Below, in pieces: positions 43,400 through 53,235 of a DNA stretch of 64,000 bases. How positions within the stretch are numbered: the first letter of the stretch is position 1; each line of letters opens with the position of its first letter. Location of the stretch: positions 22,053,501 through 22,117,500 of the forward strand of contig NC_087262.1 of assembly GCF_037042905.1 (NCBI RefSeq), in the 5' to 3' direction. The translations under genes and the position numbers were made by a program. This stretch comes from Lytechinus pictus. Lineage: Eukaryota; Echinodermata; Echinoidea; Temnopleuroida; Toxopneustidae. The notes beneath the pieces are model-generated. The model had not been told where the DNA came from and ran no database searches. It worked only from the letters and a program-made list of their open reading frames with translations.

Positions 43400-43460
43400 C
43401 TTGCAGCAGAAAACGAGAAGTTGAGAACTAAATTTCTGCAAGAAAAATAGCTGAAACGGG
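43400..43460 (+). other. Possible non-coding first exon of the ELOVL gene
   Basis: GAAAAATAGCTGAAACGG ends at 43460 and is followed by GTAAGTGTG, a strong donor. Because the ELOVL start codon lies eight bases after an acceptor at 44552, an upstream untranslated exon is required, and this is the best donor I see. The exon's 5' end is unknown. Confidence 0.35.
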
Positions 43461-44552
43461 TAAGTGTGCCATTTATTTTGTATTTATAGATCATTTTATA
43501 TTACTGAGATGTCAATATTTGATCCACTCTGTTGGAAAATATGTGAAATTAGTTAGTGTTTTGGTATTTGATTTGCAAGATCCAAATTAAACATATTTTT
43601 TGAAAACATGATTTTAATCCAGTCCCACATATAGACTTTCATATGGTAATATAAGAAATGCGGGGATCGAACGTGAAGTAGACCTAACTAACGTTAGGCA
43701 CGCGCCTTTTAAGGCTGACGAATACAATTATGGCTTTGTCCAGTCATAATTTGCAGCAGAACTATGCCAACTGGCATGTCCCATGACGATAGTATGTAGA
43801 CTCTAAATGTCATTCAGCCTTGCCGTAAATGCTTATTAATGTCGTGTTAAGCCTATTATAAGGCTAAGCCTGGCAAAAATAAGATATATTCTGACATAAA
43901 GCGTGGGAAACATAATGATAGATTTGACAGAATCAGATCTAATGTTATTCGCTATGATGGAAGAAGTTAGATATTGTGAAAACACCATTCACTTGACAGT
44001 GGCTCACATAAGTCCTGACATTCATTGGTTTCTTATTTCCACTCCCATTTGTAGTACACAAAAGTGTACATTAAATTACACTTAAAGAAAAAATATGTGG
44101 ATTCCAAATTATCAAATAAATGACAACATGTACTATATGAAGGCATGCCAACAACATCAAATAATATGCGAGGCTTTTTTTTTTGTGGCACTGATATAAT
44201 CAAAAGCTTCAAAAATATAATGCTTTTGAAATCCAAAGATATACCATTTACTGTTTGAATATTTTGTATTCAAAGGGTAAACAGAAATAGCCATCTTATT
44301 ATGGGAAATTGAATTGATACTAATATATTCCCAATGAATATGGAGCCAGACATTAGCTCAGCAGAACAACAAATTATACAGAGACTGCAGTCTTTTGTAT
44401 ACAGTTAAAGGGAACTCCATGCTGATAAAAATAATATGATTTCAACAAATATAGGCCTATAGACAAGCCTATAGATTTATGAAAATAAAATATACTTTCA
44501 GCCTGGCCAAGTACCCATTTAATGGTAATGAGCTCTTATTTTTTTCAAACAG

Positions 44553-44704
44553 GAGGGAAGATGGCTATACTCTCGGAAAGATTCTACCAGGTTGGTAATA
44601 CCTTTGTTGGCCTACAGTCATTCCCTGTTATGATCATATACCTCATCCTCATCGCTCTTTCACCGCTCTACCAAAGAATGACCAAGCCATACTCTCTCAG
44701 ACAA
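44553..44704 (+). CDS. ELOVL exon with start codon
   Basis: Acceptor TTTTTCAAACAG; eight untranslated bases, then ATG at 44561 and 48 codons, MAILSERFYQVGNTFVGLQS onward, ending SLRQ. Includes the first membrane span (FPVMIIYLILIALSPLY). Donor GTAAGT. Confidence 0.88.
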
Positions 44705-46371
44705 GTAAGTTCAGTTTGACTGTCCTATATCAAGTTCATGAATGACCTTGTTTTGTTTTTTCCACCTTCCTGCGTCAAAATAGGCTTAATCATTTTTTTT
44801 CCCTTTCAGGAATGGAGGAAAACTTTCAAAATCAGTAAAAAAAATCCTGTAAATCCATGCAGATAAATATCAGATCATCTAGTGTGGCACTTGTCGAACT
44901 CGAACTTACATTTATACAAATATTTTAAATGTAATCATCATGATCATGTACTCCATTATTTTTTGTTATTAGAAGTTTGGCTTATAAGATGCCTTCACAT
45001 ACTTCCTAGATATTTTTGTCAATTTTATATATTATGAAATTCTTAACTTACATTGTTTCTTTTATTTATGCAGAAACCCATACATGCAAAGTTAGAAATA
45101 CGGATGTTTTATTTTTTTTGTTTTATAGATCATGGTAGTGTATAACTATACTTGTAGTTTTATCAGTGGCTGTACTCTGTTGGGATTCATCGTTGGAATG
45201 GTCAAGTCCGGATCCATCTTCAGGAAAGAAGGAAATGATGTACTAGAATACAGGTAGCATAATGTTTGAAATGATTCAGCAACAAGATTTTAAAATTGCT
45301 CCACACTATACACATGTAAAACCTATTCTTATTATCACCTCATGATCTTCATTACAATGTTCATTTTATTATTTAGCCTATTTCTTGACAAAGAATTGCT
45401 CTTTTGTTAACAATGAAAAGTGATTTATTTATATCAATTATTCAATTTCCTGATATCAATGATTTAAATCTTGATATATGAAGAAAAAGGATAAAGTGGT
45501 AAAATATGGCTTGCCATATGTAGGTCAGCATATGCTGGCTGAAATGTCCTTGCTGAATGTTTTCATTGAGATGAACTTAATGTGAGCTTTGAAGGTTTGC
45601 ATAGTGGTAAGACTGGATTGAGAGGTTTACGGTAACACCATTTAAGTTAGTCCTGAAAAAGACTGTTCATTTATCTTTCGGTTATAGCTCTTAAAAGAAC
45701 TGATATTCTCGACATTTCAAGCACAAGAGCTCTTTGCTCTTCTCAGGAGTCACAAAGATAAACCAGCAGTCTTTTTCAGGACTAACTTTAATACATTGTG
45801 TTACCGCAAGCCTCTCCATCCAAGATAAACTTAATAATCTGGTAATGATGATCGTTAGATCAAAGCAAGACTTTATTAGGTCTTTTCTAGGAGGTCCATG
45901 GTATTAATGGAGAATATTTGCCTTGTAACTTGCAGTTACTTCATGTACTGGTGCACCAAGAACATTGAGCTCCTTGATACGTTGTTCATGATCCTGCGCC
46001 ACAAGCGTCGTCAGATCTCTTTCCTTCACGTCTACCACCACGCCAGCATGGTCCTCCTCACAGACTTTGCTTACCACTACTCTCCCTGGGCCGGAATTGC
46101 TTTCGGCCTCTCCATCAATTCGTTCGTCCACGTCTGTCTCTACTACTACTACGGCTACACAGCCCAGAAGACACTGCCTGGTGCTCCGACCTGGAAGCGC
46201 CACATCACCGAGCTTCAGATCACACAGTTCCTGATAGGTTTGATTCATAATACTATAGGCTACCTCCATCATGGTTTCTGTGTGTATTCTATGTTCTACG
46301 GTGTTAGTATGCTCTATTTGTTCTCATCTTTCTATTACAATGCCTTTTTACGTAAACGTAAAGGAGAGTAG
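44561..46371 (+). CDS. ELOVL-family very-long-chain fatty acid elongase (3 coding exons)
   Basis: Coding exons 44561-44704, 45129-45253 and 45936-46371 join in phase to 234 residues. The family catalyses the condensing step (malonyl-CoA plus acyl-CoA) of fatty-acid elongation in the ER membrane. All family hallmarks are present: VVYN (51-54), KNIELLDT (98-105), QISFLHVYHH with the catalytic HxxHH at 121-125, NSFVHVCLYYYY (151-162) and TELQITQF (181-188). Several hydrophobic spans and a C-terminal KRKGE that fits a KxKxx ER-retention signal follow. The protein is shorter than animal ELOVLs (about 260-320), mostly at the N-terminus. The QISFLHVYHH box and the YYYYG run differ from vertebrate ELOVL1-7, so I leave the subfamily open. 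Confidence 0.93.
45129..45253 (+). CDS. ELOVL middle exon
   Basis: Residues 49-90, IMVVYNYTCSFISGCTLLGF then VGMVKSG and NDVLEY. Acceptor TTTTATAG, donor GTAGCA (weak), phase 2 out. Confidence 0.88.
45614..45822. mobile_element. MITE in ELOVL intron
   Basis: TGGATTGAGAGGTTTACGGT and its near-inverse ACCGCAAGCCTCTCCATCCA bound about 209 bp. Inner 'TAGTCCTGAAAAAGACTG' is inverted to 'CAGTCTTTTTCAGGACTA'. Confidence 0.75.
45936..46371 (+). CDS. ELOVL last exon (catalytic)
   Basis: Residues 90-234 from SYFMYWCTKNIELLDT to RKRKGE and TAG. Acceptor CTTGCAG fixed by phase. An in-frame ATG upstream at 45898 lies in the intron and is not the start. Confidence 0.94.
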
Positions 46372-46432
46372 AGAGATTAATTTGTACCTAAGATAAATAG
46401 TTAAACCAATTCCAAATCAACTCAAAGTTATT

Positions 46433-46846
46433 GGCCCGAATTTACAAAGGTGATTTTGAAAACCCACGGTTTAGTCCATGGTTAATGCACATTTCCTGTA
46501 TAAATTATGCTTATTTTACCACGTTTATAAAAAAATGTCCAATGCTGATAAGTGCTTTTGTCACAGTGCGCCAAATTGACGCCTGTTGCCATGGTTAAGT
46601 ACGCTATTTCATTCATGAGTCCACTGTTTGAAGAGTGGACTCATTAATTAAAAATAGTGGAATCATGAATGAAATAGCATGGATAACCCTGGTAACAGGC
46701 GTCAATTTGGCGCACTGTGACAAAGCATGCATCAGCATTGGACATTTTTTAATAAACACAGTAAAATAAGCGTAATTTATACAGGAAATCTGCATAAACC
46801 ATGGACTAAACCGTGGGTTTCAAAACCACCTTTGTGAATTCGAGCC
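46433..46846. mobile_element. Long foldback MITE, GGCCCGAATT ends
   Basis: Arms of nearly 200 bp: GGCCCGAATTTACAAAGGTG at the left mirrors CACCTTTGTGAATTCGAGCC at the right, with further paired text such as GCGCCAAATTGACGCCTGTT. ATT on both sides is a likely 3-bp target duplication. Confidence 0.85.
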
Positions 46847-47283
46847 ATTGAGTCTGACCATGGAGTAATTAAACCAGAGGGTAATCTGACTTAAAACATG
46901 CCCATGGCAGTCTTGGTGTTTAGACTTACTTAGGCATCTAATGTTTGTACATTGCAATCAGTGTTGTCACAAGTACGTTTCCAATGATGGAAATTTCATG
47001 GTGTGGTGCGCCCACTGCATGCACATTCTATCTCACTGAATCTGGCAGCATGGGCATAATTTTGAGATCATGACTCGTGGAGTAAATGATTGCTCTTCAA
47101 TTGGGGTTGATGTTACATTGAGTGCCAGTAAGGATCTTTGAATGGTGAAAGTTTAAAAATACTGAATGCAATATTAACTCAATTCCAACTACACGGTAAT
47201 TCATCTGTGACCCACTGCCTTCACTAAGTGCATTATTCCTTTGTTTAATTACAGGAATGATAGGCTACAATATGGAACTCAAT

Positions 47284-47593
47284 GGCCCGTATTCTGAAGT
47301 CAGGTTTAACTTAGACCATGGTCTAACTCTGTGCTAAAATTTTGGGGAGCCACAAACTAAAAAAATCTGCTTATATTGTATATTTTTTTATTTACTATTT
47401 TGTCTCCCTTTGCTTTCATAATGAAGAAAATATTTCAGTTATTATTCTGAGACAGATATGAATAATTTCAGTGCCATTAGAGTTGATACATTAAACATGT
47501 ACTAAGAGAGGTTTGTGCCCCAATTGGCTCTCCATAGTTAAACCACAACTTTAAACCAGGGTTCAATTTAAACCCGAGTTCAGAATACAGGCC
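47284..47593. mobile_element. MITE, GGCCCGTATTCTGAA ends
   Basis: GGCCCGTATTCTGAA and TTCAGAATACAGGCC are inverted (one mismatch), with AAT on both sides as a likely target duplication. About 310 bp, inner AT-rich. Confidence 0.85.
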
Positions 47594-48241
47594 AATGGGT
47601 TGAATTACTACAAAAGAGAAGAAGAAGAGAGGGAAATTGGGCAATAAGAAAAAAATACTATGCAAATCTGTCATACAATCAAATTATAATATTTTGTTAA
47701 CTTTAGAGAACTGTATTGGTGCTGATACTACAGGGTGTAAGCATGGTTCTAGCTTCTAGCTTAAGATAAAAAAATACAAAAGTTTCTGTAATTACAGTTG
47801 ACTAGCATTTATCTTTCATTTGAAATCTAATGAAAAGAGATATAACAAAGGAAGAACTTTCATTTTCAGGGTGTAAACATAAATATGAAAAACAGGATGC
47901 CTTTTTAATCTACCTGTAGGGACCAGATATATAAAACAAATACTCTATGGCGATGTAGGTCATATGAGTCGGCTAATTCTTTTGAGGAACATGATGAACA
48001 AAATATTGTTAGGTTTCATGGCACAAAAACAGACTAGATTCACAGGGTAGACTTTAAACAGGGGAAACTCGTACAGGGGTTGTTGATATTTGATCATTAT
48101 TGTCTGCAATTGAATTATAGCCTTAATATTCTGCAAGATATTTTGGCCCGTTTGCATTAACATAATATTTTTGTTGTATGTAATTGTCACTAAAGCAATT
48201 AACTTTACAGAAATCTTGATCTTGATTCAGCAATGTTACAA

Positions 48242-48600
48242 TAGGGCCGTCTGCACCAGCCCGAGATTTCAAATTAGTGCGCTATTTCTGATCCGGCAAA
48301 TTATCCCGATCTGAACAATCTCAAGATTATTTGTAATAAAGACGCAATTATCGCGCTAGTTCACAGGATTAATCTCGAGACTTAGCCCGCTAATTCGCAG
48401 GTGCAGACGCACTCAGGATTATTTATTCACGGCGTCAGACCATAGTGCATCGATGCCTCGCTCGAGCAGGAATCGCTCTTCTTGCGCTGGTGGAGACGGG
48501 GTTTCTTGAATCTCGAGATTAATCCTGAAGAGGGCCGATCGGGACCGATCGGGCTAAAATCTAGGGATTGAGCAAACTCGGGCTGGTGCAGCACCGCCTA
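48242..48600. mobile_element. MITE, TGCACCAGCCCGAG ends
   Basis: TAGGGCCGTCTGCACCAGCC at the left is mirrored by GGCTGGTGCAGCACCGCCTA at the right. The interior has several 'AATCTCGAGA' and 'ATCCCGAT'-like inverted motifs. About 359 bp. Confidence 0.85.
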
Positions 48601-50525
48601 ATGATAGTTGCCGGTAATGGTGAAGTTGCTATTATGTTTACTTGAAAGATTAATGCAACAGAGTTATGACTAAAGAATTGTCACTTTTATTCTCCGGGGG
48701 GGGGGGGGGAATCAGTTACTTGATGCAGGGAATTGTTAGGGCTGCATAACAGTTACAATGTGAATGGCACGTAGACTAGTATGTAACAGTTAAGTGCCTT
48801 TGTTTTGAATGCATTTCTCTTTGGAATAGTTACATTACTATCTTTACAGTACATTTACTTCACATAACCATGTTTAGGGTCCAAGTTCCAATCTACGCAA
48901 TAACAAATTTAATTGTAATAAAACTCAAGAGAAAATACTTTTTATGATAAAATAAAGATTTATTTTGTAAGTCAAATTTTTTATGGCGATTTTGCTTAAA
49001 GATTGTGGTCTTGTAATAATGATGCAAATTTTATTGTCCATTTATCTACTAAGCTTTTCATTATTTTGTGCTTATCAGAAGGCGATTATCAAGACAGAAA
49101 GTTCAGTTTGTTTGCTTTATTTGTTTTTATGAGCTAATTATGATTATTCAATTCAATATCAGGAAACTACGGTCGTCGGTTTTACCTTTACCTACATCGT
49201 TGGGTTTATTACAGCCCCACCTCCCACATCTCGCGCAAATCGTACTCTAAACACGTAGTGTTGACTCTTGGGGCAAAAAGTACATCCTTTATAAAACATT
49301 TTAGTCTTAACTTTTTATACCCTCGCAAATTTGACCCTAAACAAGTAGCTTTCCTAGCGAAAATAGATACCCTTTTTTCATTATTTTAGTTTTTTTGACA
49401 CCCTTATTATTTTACGTACGTAACGTGCCCTATCTTGAAAAAGACATCCTTTTTACGTGTTTTTTTGGTCGCGCATGGTATCCACTCGTCAATTTAAGTG
49501 GCCCCCCCGGGGCACAAACGATGACTTGAAATCTGCTGAATGGCTTGGTCCATGCATACATGTAGGTGTCGGACAGTCAGTGACTGTTACCATGGAAACT
49601 TTTAGATTAAACAAACTTTGTTCAAGGTCAAGTGCAATCACCCCAATCTCACATAAGTACGCTACATACCCCATCAAAACAATGTTTCCTACATGTCACT
49701 CCAAAGAAATATATTTGTGGCTGTTGGATTAACAAGCATTGATTGCTGAGCTTGAGTGGATGAGTGAGAAAATTTTAAAGTGCTCATTTCTATTCAATCT
49801 TTCAAATTGAAAAAAAAAAACTTTAATTTGTTCCAAAAGAATAGGTTTATGTCTGTTTGATTAATAATCATTATTTTTTTAGTTTTGACTAGGGAATTGA
49901 AAATAATGCAGAGTGCTCATTACTATTCATACTTTCAATCTAATAAGAAAAACTTTACCATAAAACTGGAATGATAATATTCAGAATTGTGCAGAAGTGC
50001 CTAAATTTGTTATTTTCAAATCATTTGAAAAAAAAATGTCTGATCATAAACAAAAGTTTGAATTACCTTTTGCTTTCAAATGTGCATGTATTTATGATAT
50101 GATATGTGAATGGCTGACAGTGAATCTATTTTTAATCTACAGTGTGAATTTGTTTATTTCTGTAACTATGTCATATATCATTATGTTCATATGGTGGAAT
50201 AGAATTTTTATTTTATATATCTTTTAAAAATTGTGTGAATGTATTTCTCGTATTATTTTCACAATATTTTGATATTTGCCAATATTCATTAATCTTTTAA
50301 AAGTGTTTTATTGATATTTTCCAAGAAGGCCACAAATTGAATTGAATGGAATTCAATCTGCCATAAAATGTATTGCCTTTATGCATTTATGTATTCTTTT
50401 TAGTAGCTGGACACTTATGATGCCTTATACTGATCATGAACATTGGTATTTTGATATATTAAGAGTGTTTGTGTGAATGTGTGATCAATCTTGGCGATGT
50501 ACGTGTACGGGTCTCCTTCATAATT

Positions 50526-50766
50526 ATATTCGAGATCAAGTGTATGGAGAGGGCCGTAGCAAGGTCAATACCTGTCTTCATCAAGCTTTCGGGCACATGC
50601 CCTTCATCAGGATCGTAGGGTCTGTAAGTATAGTGTGTTGTTTATAGTAAAGTTAAGTGTGAAGTGTGGACCCCACGATCCTGATGAAGGGCATGTGCCC
50701 GAAAGCTTGATGAAGACAGGTATTGACCTTGCTACGGCCCTCTCCATACACTTGATCTCGAATATA
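50526..50766. repeat. Near-perfect long hairpin, about 95-bp arms
   Basis: The arm at 50526-50622 recurs inverted at 50668-50765 with very few mismatches, around a loop of about 45 bases. Text such as TGATGAAGGGCATGTGCCCG is shared. The right end runs into a (TA)n tract. Confidence 0.9.
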
Positions 50767-50867
50767 TATATATACACATATATATATATATACATATCCT
50801 TAGATATGTAGATGCCGATGATTGTGCAAAGTGCTCAATGCTATATATAGCAGAGCATATAATCCCA

Positions 50868-50979
50868 ATCATACCTGTTGAACGTCTGCTACCGGCGGTT
50901 TCAATAAATTCAGTCTGCCTCAAGATCGCCTCAAGTTCGGGCGTGAAACCGCCGGAAGCAGACGTTCAACAGGTATGAT
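50868..50979. repeat. Near-perfect hairpin, 36-bp arms
   Basis: ATCATACCTGTTGAACGTCT at 50868 is mirrored by AGACGTTCAACAGGTATGAT to 50979; the arms have one mismatch and a loop of about 40 bases. Followed by a TA-rich tract. Confidence 0.9.
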
Positions 50980-51387
50980 ATATATATAATATATATACTG
51001 TATACCCCTTTCATATTGGTAATGTCACCTAAAGACCATCATGTCACTATCATGTCACATCTGAGTGAGAAAATGTCTTTCCCATTAGTGAATTCCTGAA
51101 AAACCAAATGTTTACATGTAGTTCTTCTAGGATGTGGCCTTGGAACACCAAGATGTTAGCTGTGCCTTTAATACATTCTGATTGTCTGAATACAATCTCA
51201 GGTGAATTGAAAAAGCTGTTGGTATGAATATGTCAGTAAATAATGAAAATTTCTTTTGAGAAAACTCATATATATACCGCTTTCATTTTGATCATGTTGC
51301 CTAAAAATTACTATGTAACATCTTTTGAGTGAGAAATGTCTTTCATGCATGTGACCTAGTGAATGTAGTTCCTCTAGGATGTCACCT

Positions 51388-51532
51388 AGGGGGTGTTTCA
51401 TCAACATTTTTGTCTGACAAGTTGTCAGACCTGACAACTCCTCATGACTTTGATTGGCTGAGGAGCACTGTTTGTATGATAGTTGTCAGATAATATGTCT
51501 GACAAGTCCTTTCATGAAACGCTCGTCGGGTG
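51388..51532. mobile_element. TTTCATGAAA-type MITE with CCAAT core, copy 5
   Basis: GGGGGTGTTTCATCAACATT to CCTTTCATGAAACGCTC, with CTGACAAGTTGTCAG and the core TTGATTGGCTGAGGAGCA. Ends about a dozen bases from the orphan exon at 51546. Confidence 0.8.
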
Positions 51533-51545
51533 ACACAGATTTTAC

Positions 51546-51666
51546 CTGTGCCCGTTCACACTGGTTCTGCAACTTGTTGAAAGTCTTTGCCATGTCTTTT
51601 GGCAGGAATCCCACAATAAGGATGCTATGTGCCTTTTCATCGCAGCCTTCCTGCACTCTCTGGTTG
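51546..51666 (-). CDS. Orphan coding exon candidate, unknown protein
   Basis: On the minus strand, an AG at 51667-51668 precedes one base plus 40 open codons, NQRVQEGCDEKAHSILIVGF followed by LPKDMAKTFNKLQNQCERAQ, then the donor GTAAAA. Composition is normal for a folded cytosolic protein and denser in G+C than its surroundings. I do not recognise the family and find no neighbouring exon on this strand. It may be one exon of a gene with large introns or an isolated remnant. Confidence 0.4.
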
Positions 51667-52636
51667 CTATTTAAAACATGGGCCGGTACTCTTGGCTAGA
51701 TATATGAACAAAATTATTATAAATTATCAGCCATTCCATCAGAAGTACTATAATTATGAAGTAATTTGTTTGCCAATTGACGCTACCTCAATTGTGAATG
51801 AATAGGAATTATGGTGTAATATATTACAATATGTTAAACACACAGTTATTGTGTCATATCATTATACACTTTCCAAATATTGAACCCTTGCCTTACCTTG
51901 TGACACATGATATATATATGGTTTATTTTATGAATATTAAATATTATCATTGTATAAAAGTGTTCAGAATCATGCCCTTAAAGTAATGTGATGGTAGCAT
52001 TTTCATTTTTAAAAGCTCTGTACATGTTCATCACGATGTATTTCGCAGTTTACATATATATTGTAAAATAAAAATTTAAGCCTATATTTTTATTTAGAAC
52101 AAACGAGTATACATTCCAATACATGAGTACTATTATAAAGATTTTTTCATAAATTCTCATATTATAGGTGAGAAGCTAATTTGTGTAAAAATAAAAATAA
52201 AATAAAAAGTTGTTTTAACAGAATGTGTACATTTTGAACATTGTTTTTAATAAAGGAAAATCGTTGCTGTGTTCAACTTTTGCAGGATTTTAAGAAACAT
52301 TTTGAAATGTAAGACTAGGTATGGATATTATTAAAATGCGTTTGGCTGTTACTTATACACTCTGGTGTTATGTTCAAACACTAGAGAGTATATTTAACAT
52401 CTCTTGGTCTGGTCTTCCAGGACCAACAGCTGCTGTCAGTTGTAACCAGGGTGACCAGATAGTCTGCTGGGCAAACCCTTCGCTCGAGTTAAGGGTCTAA
52501 ATGTGCAGCCTACTCATGCCTTGTGTACTGAAGGCTCTCTCGCTCAGTATTGGAACAGCAAGTTTTGTATGTGCTAGTCTTTGCGTGGAGGCACACTTGT
52601 TGATCAAAGTTCCAATGAGGGTCTGTGCCTGCAGAC

Positions 52637-52975
52637 TAGTGACCAGACGTCCCAGATTTCAAGGACAGTCCCGTAATTCAGCAATTTGTCCCCTTTCCTG
52701 TATGACCCTGTCCGGGACGTTGTTTTGTCCCGTATTTCAAGATTTCGAACACTTTTATGTGAGAATATTCAAACATTACAATTTTTTCTCATATGCAAAG
52801 CAGGACAAAATGAGAGAGGATGAAATATGATATGTTTGTCTTTCACGAATGTTGCTTCGGTCGCTCGCAGCTTTTTAGAATTTTGCCCTCTAAAAACATT
52901 TGGCTCATTACGCCATCAATCTGAAATCAAAGTGTCCTGTATTTCGACTGCCCAATTCTGGTCACCATGGTTTTA
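52637..52975. mobile_element. hAT-like MITE, GTGACCAGA ends
   Basis: AGTGACCAGACGTCCCAGAT at the left and CCAATTCTGGTCACCATG at the right are inverted at GTGACCAGA. The inner 'GTCCCGTATTTCAAG' motif recurs. Ends of this kind are known from hAT-type elements; the assignment is tentative. Confidence 0.5.
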
Positions 52976-53084
52976 ACACCTCAGTTCTTACAGCGTAGTG
53001 TTAAAAATGTTAGAGAGAAGAAATATTTTCCTCCTGGTAGATAACCCGTCTCCTACATTTATGGTTGGTAGATTGGGCATAATA

Positions 53085-53235
53085 AGTATGGTGGCTCAGT
53101 GGTTGAGCACCCGCCTCATGAATTGGAGGTCATGGGTTCAAGTCAAAATATTGTTTTATCCCTTTGATCTCTCCCGATGCTTTTTACAAATTTTGGCTCC
53201 TCTGCCATGGAAGAAAATGACTGATAATTCTTGAA
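53085..53235 (+). mobile_element. tRNA-derived SINE fragment
   Basis: TGGTGGCTCAGTGGTTGAGC (box A) and CATGGGTTCAAGTC (box B) with tRNA spacing, followed by an anonymous tail. Confidence 0.6.

Larger units (their letters stand above)
41578..44552. other. Intergenic region between USO1 and the ELOVL gene
   Basis: Head-to-head spacing of about 3 kb between the USO1 start and the first coding ELOVL exon. It holds the rearranged tRNA-like sequence at 41700, a GATT/GATC microsatellite at 42004-42057, poly-C tracts and a fragment ending in TCCTGGATCCGCCCCTG (42578-42595) that resembles the ends of the 56214-60314 element. AGATGGCGG at 41664 resembles a YY1 site. No coding exon was recognised. Confidence 0.55.
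46372..51545. other. Repeat-rich intergenic region after ELOVL
   Basis: Contains the ELOVL 3' untranslated region (end not determined), three foldback elements, two long hairpins and anonymous AT-rich sequence. No coding exon was recognised on either strand. Confidence 0.55.

Noticed and set aside
45898-45935. Start codon at 45898 for the elongase
   Set aside because: It lies in intron sequence before the acceptor CTTGCAG; using it would lose the N-terminal membrane span and the VVYN motif encoded by exons with clean splice sites.
50600-50720. Hammerhead-ribozyme-like core CTGATGA ... GAAA in both arms of the long hairpin
   Set aside because: CTGATGA is followed by a GGGC/GCCC stem and GAAA, as in a hammerhead. 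However, the base next to the core is unpaired, no stem III closes to a U-H cleavage site, and the match sits in a perfect inverted repeat that could arise from unrelated constraints.
33141-53140. Functional tRNA genes at 24240, 33141, 35490, 37440 and 53090
   Set aside because: Box A and box B are present, but cloverleaf pairing is broken and each is followed by a SINE-like body or A/T-rich tail.
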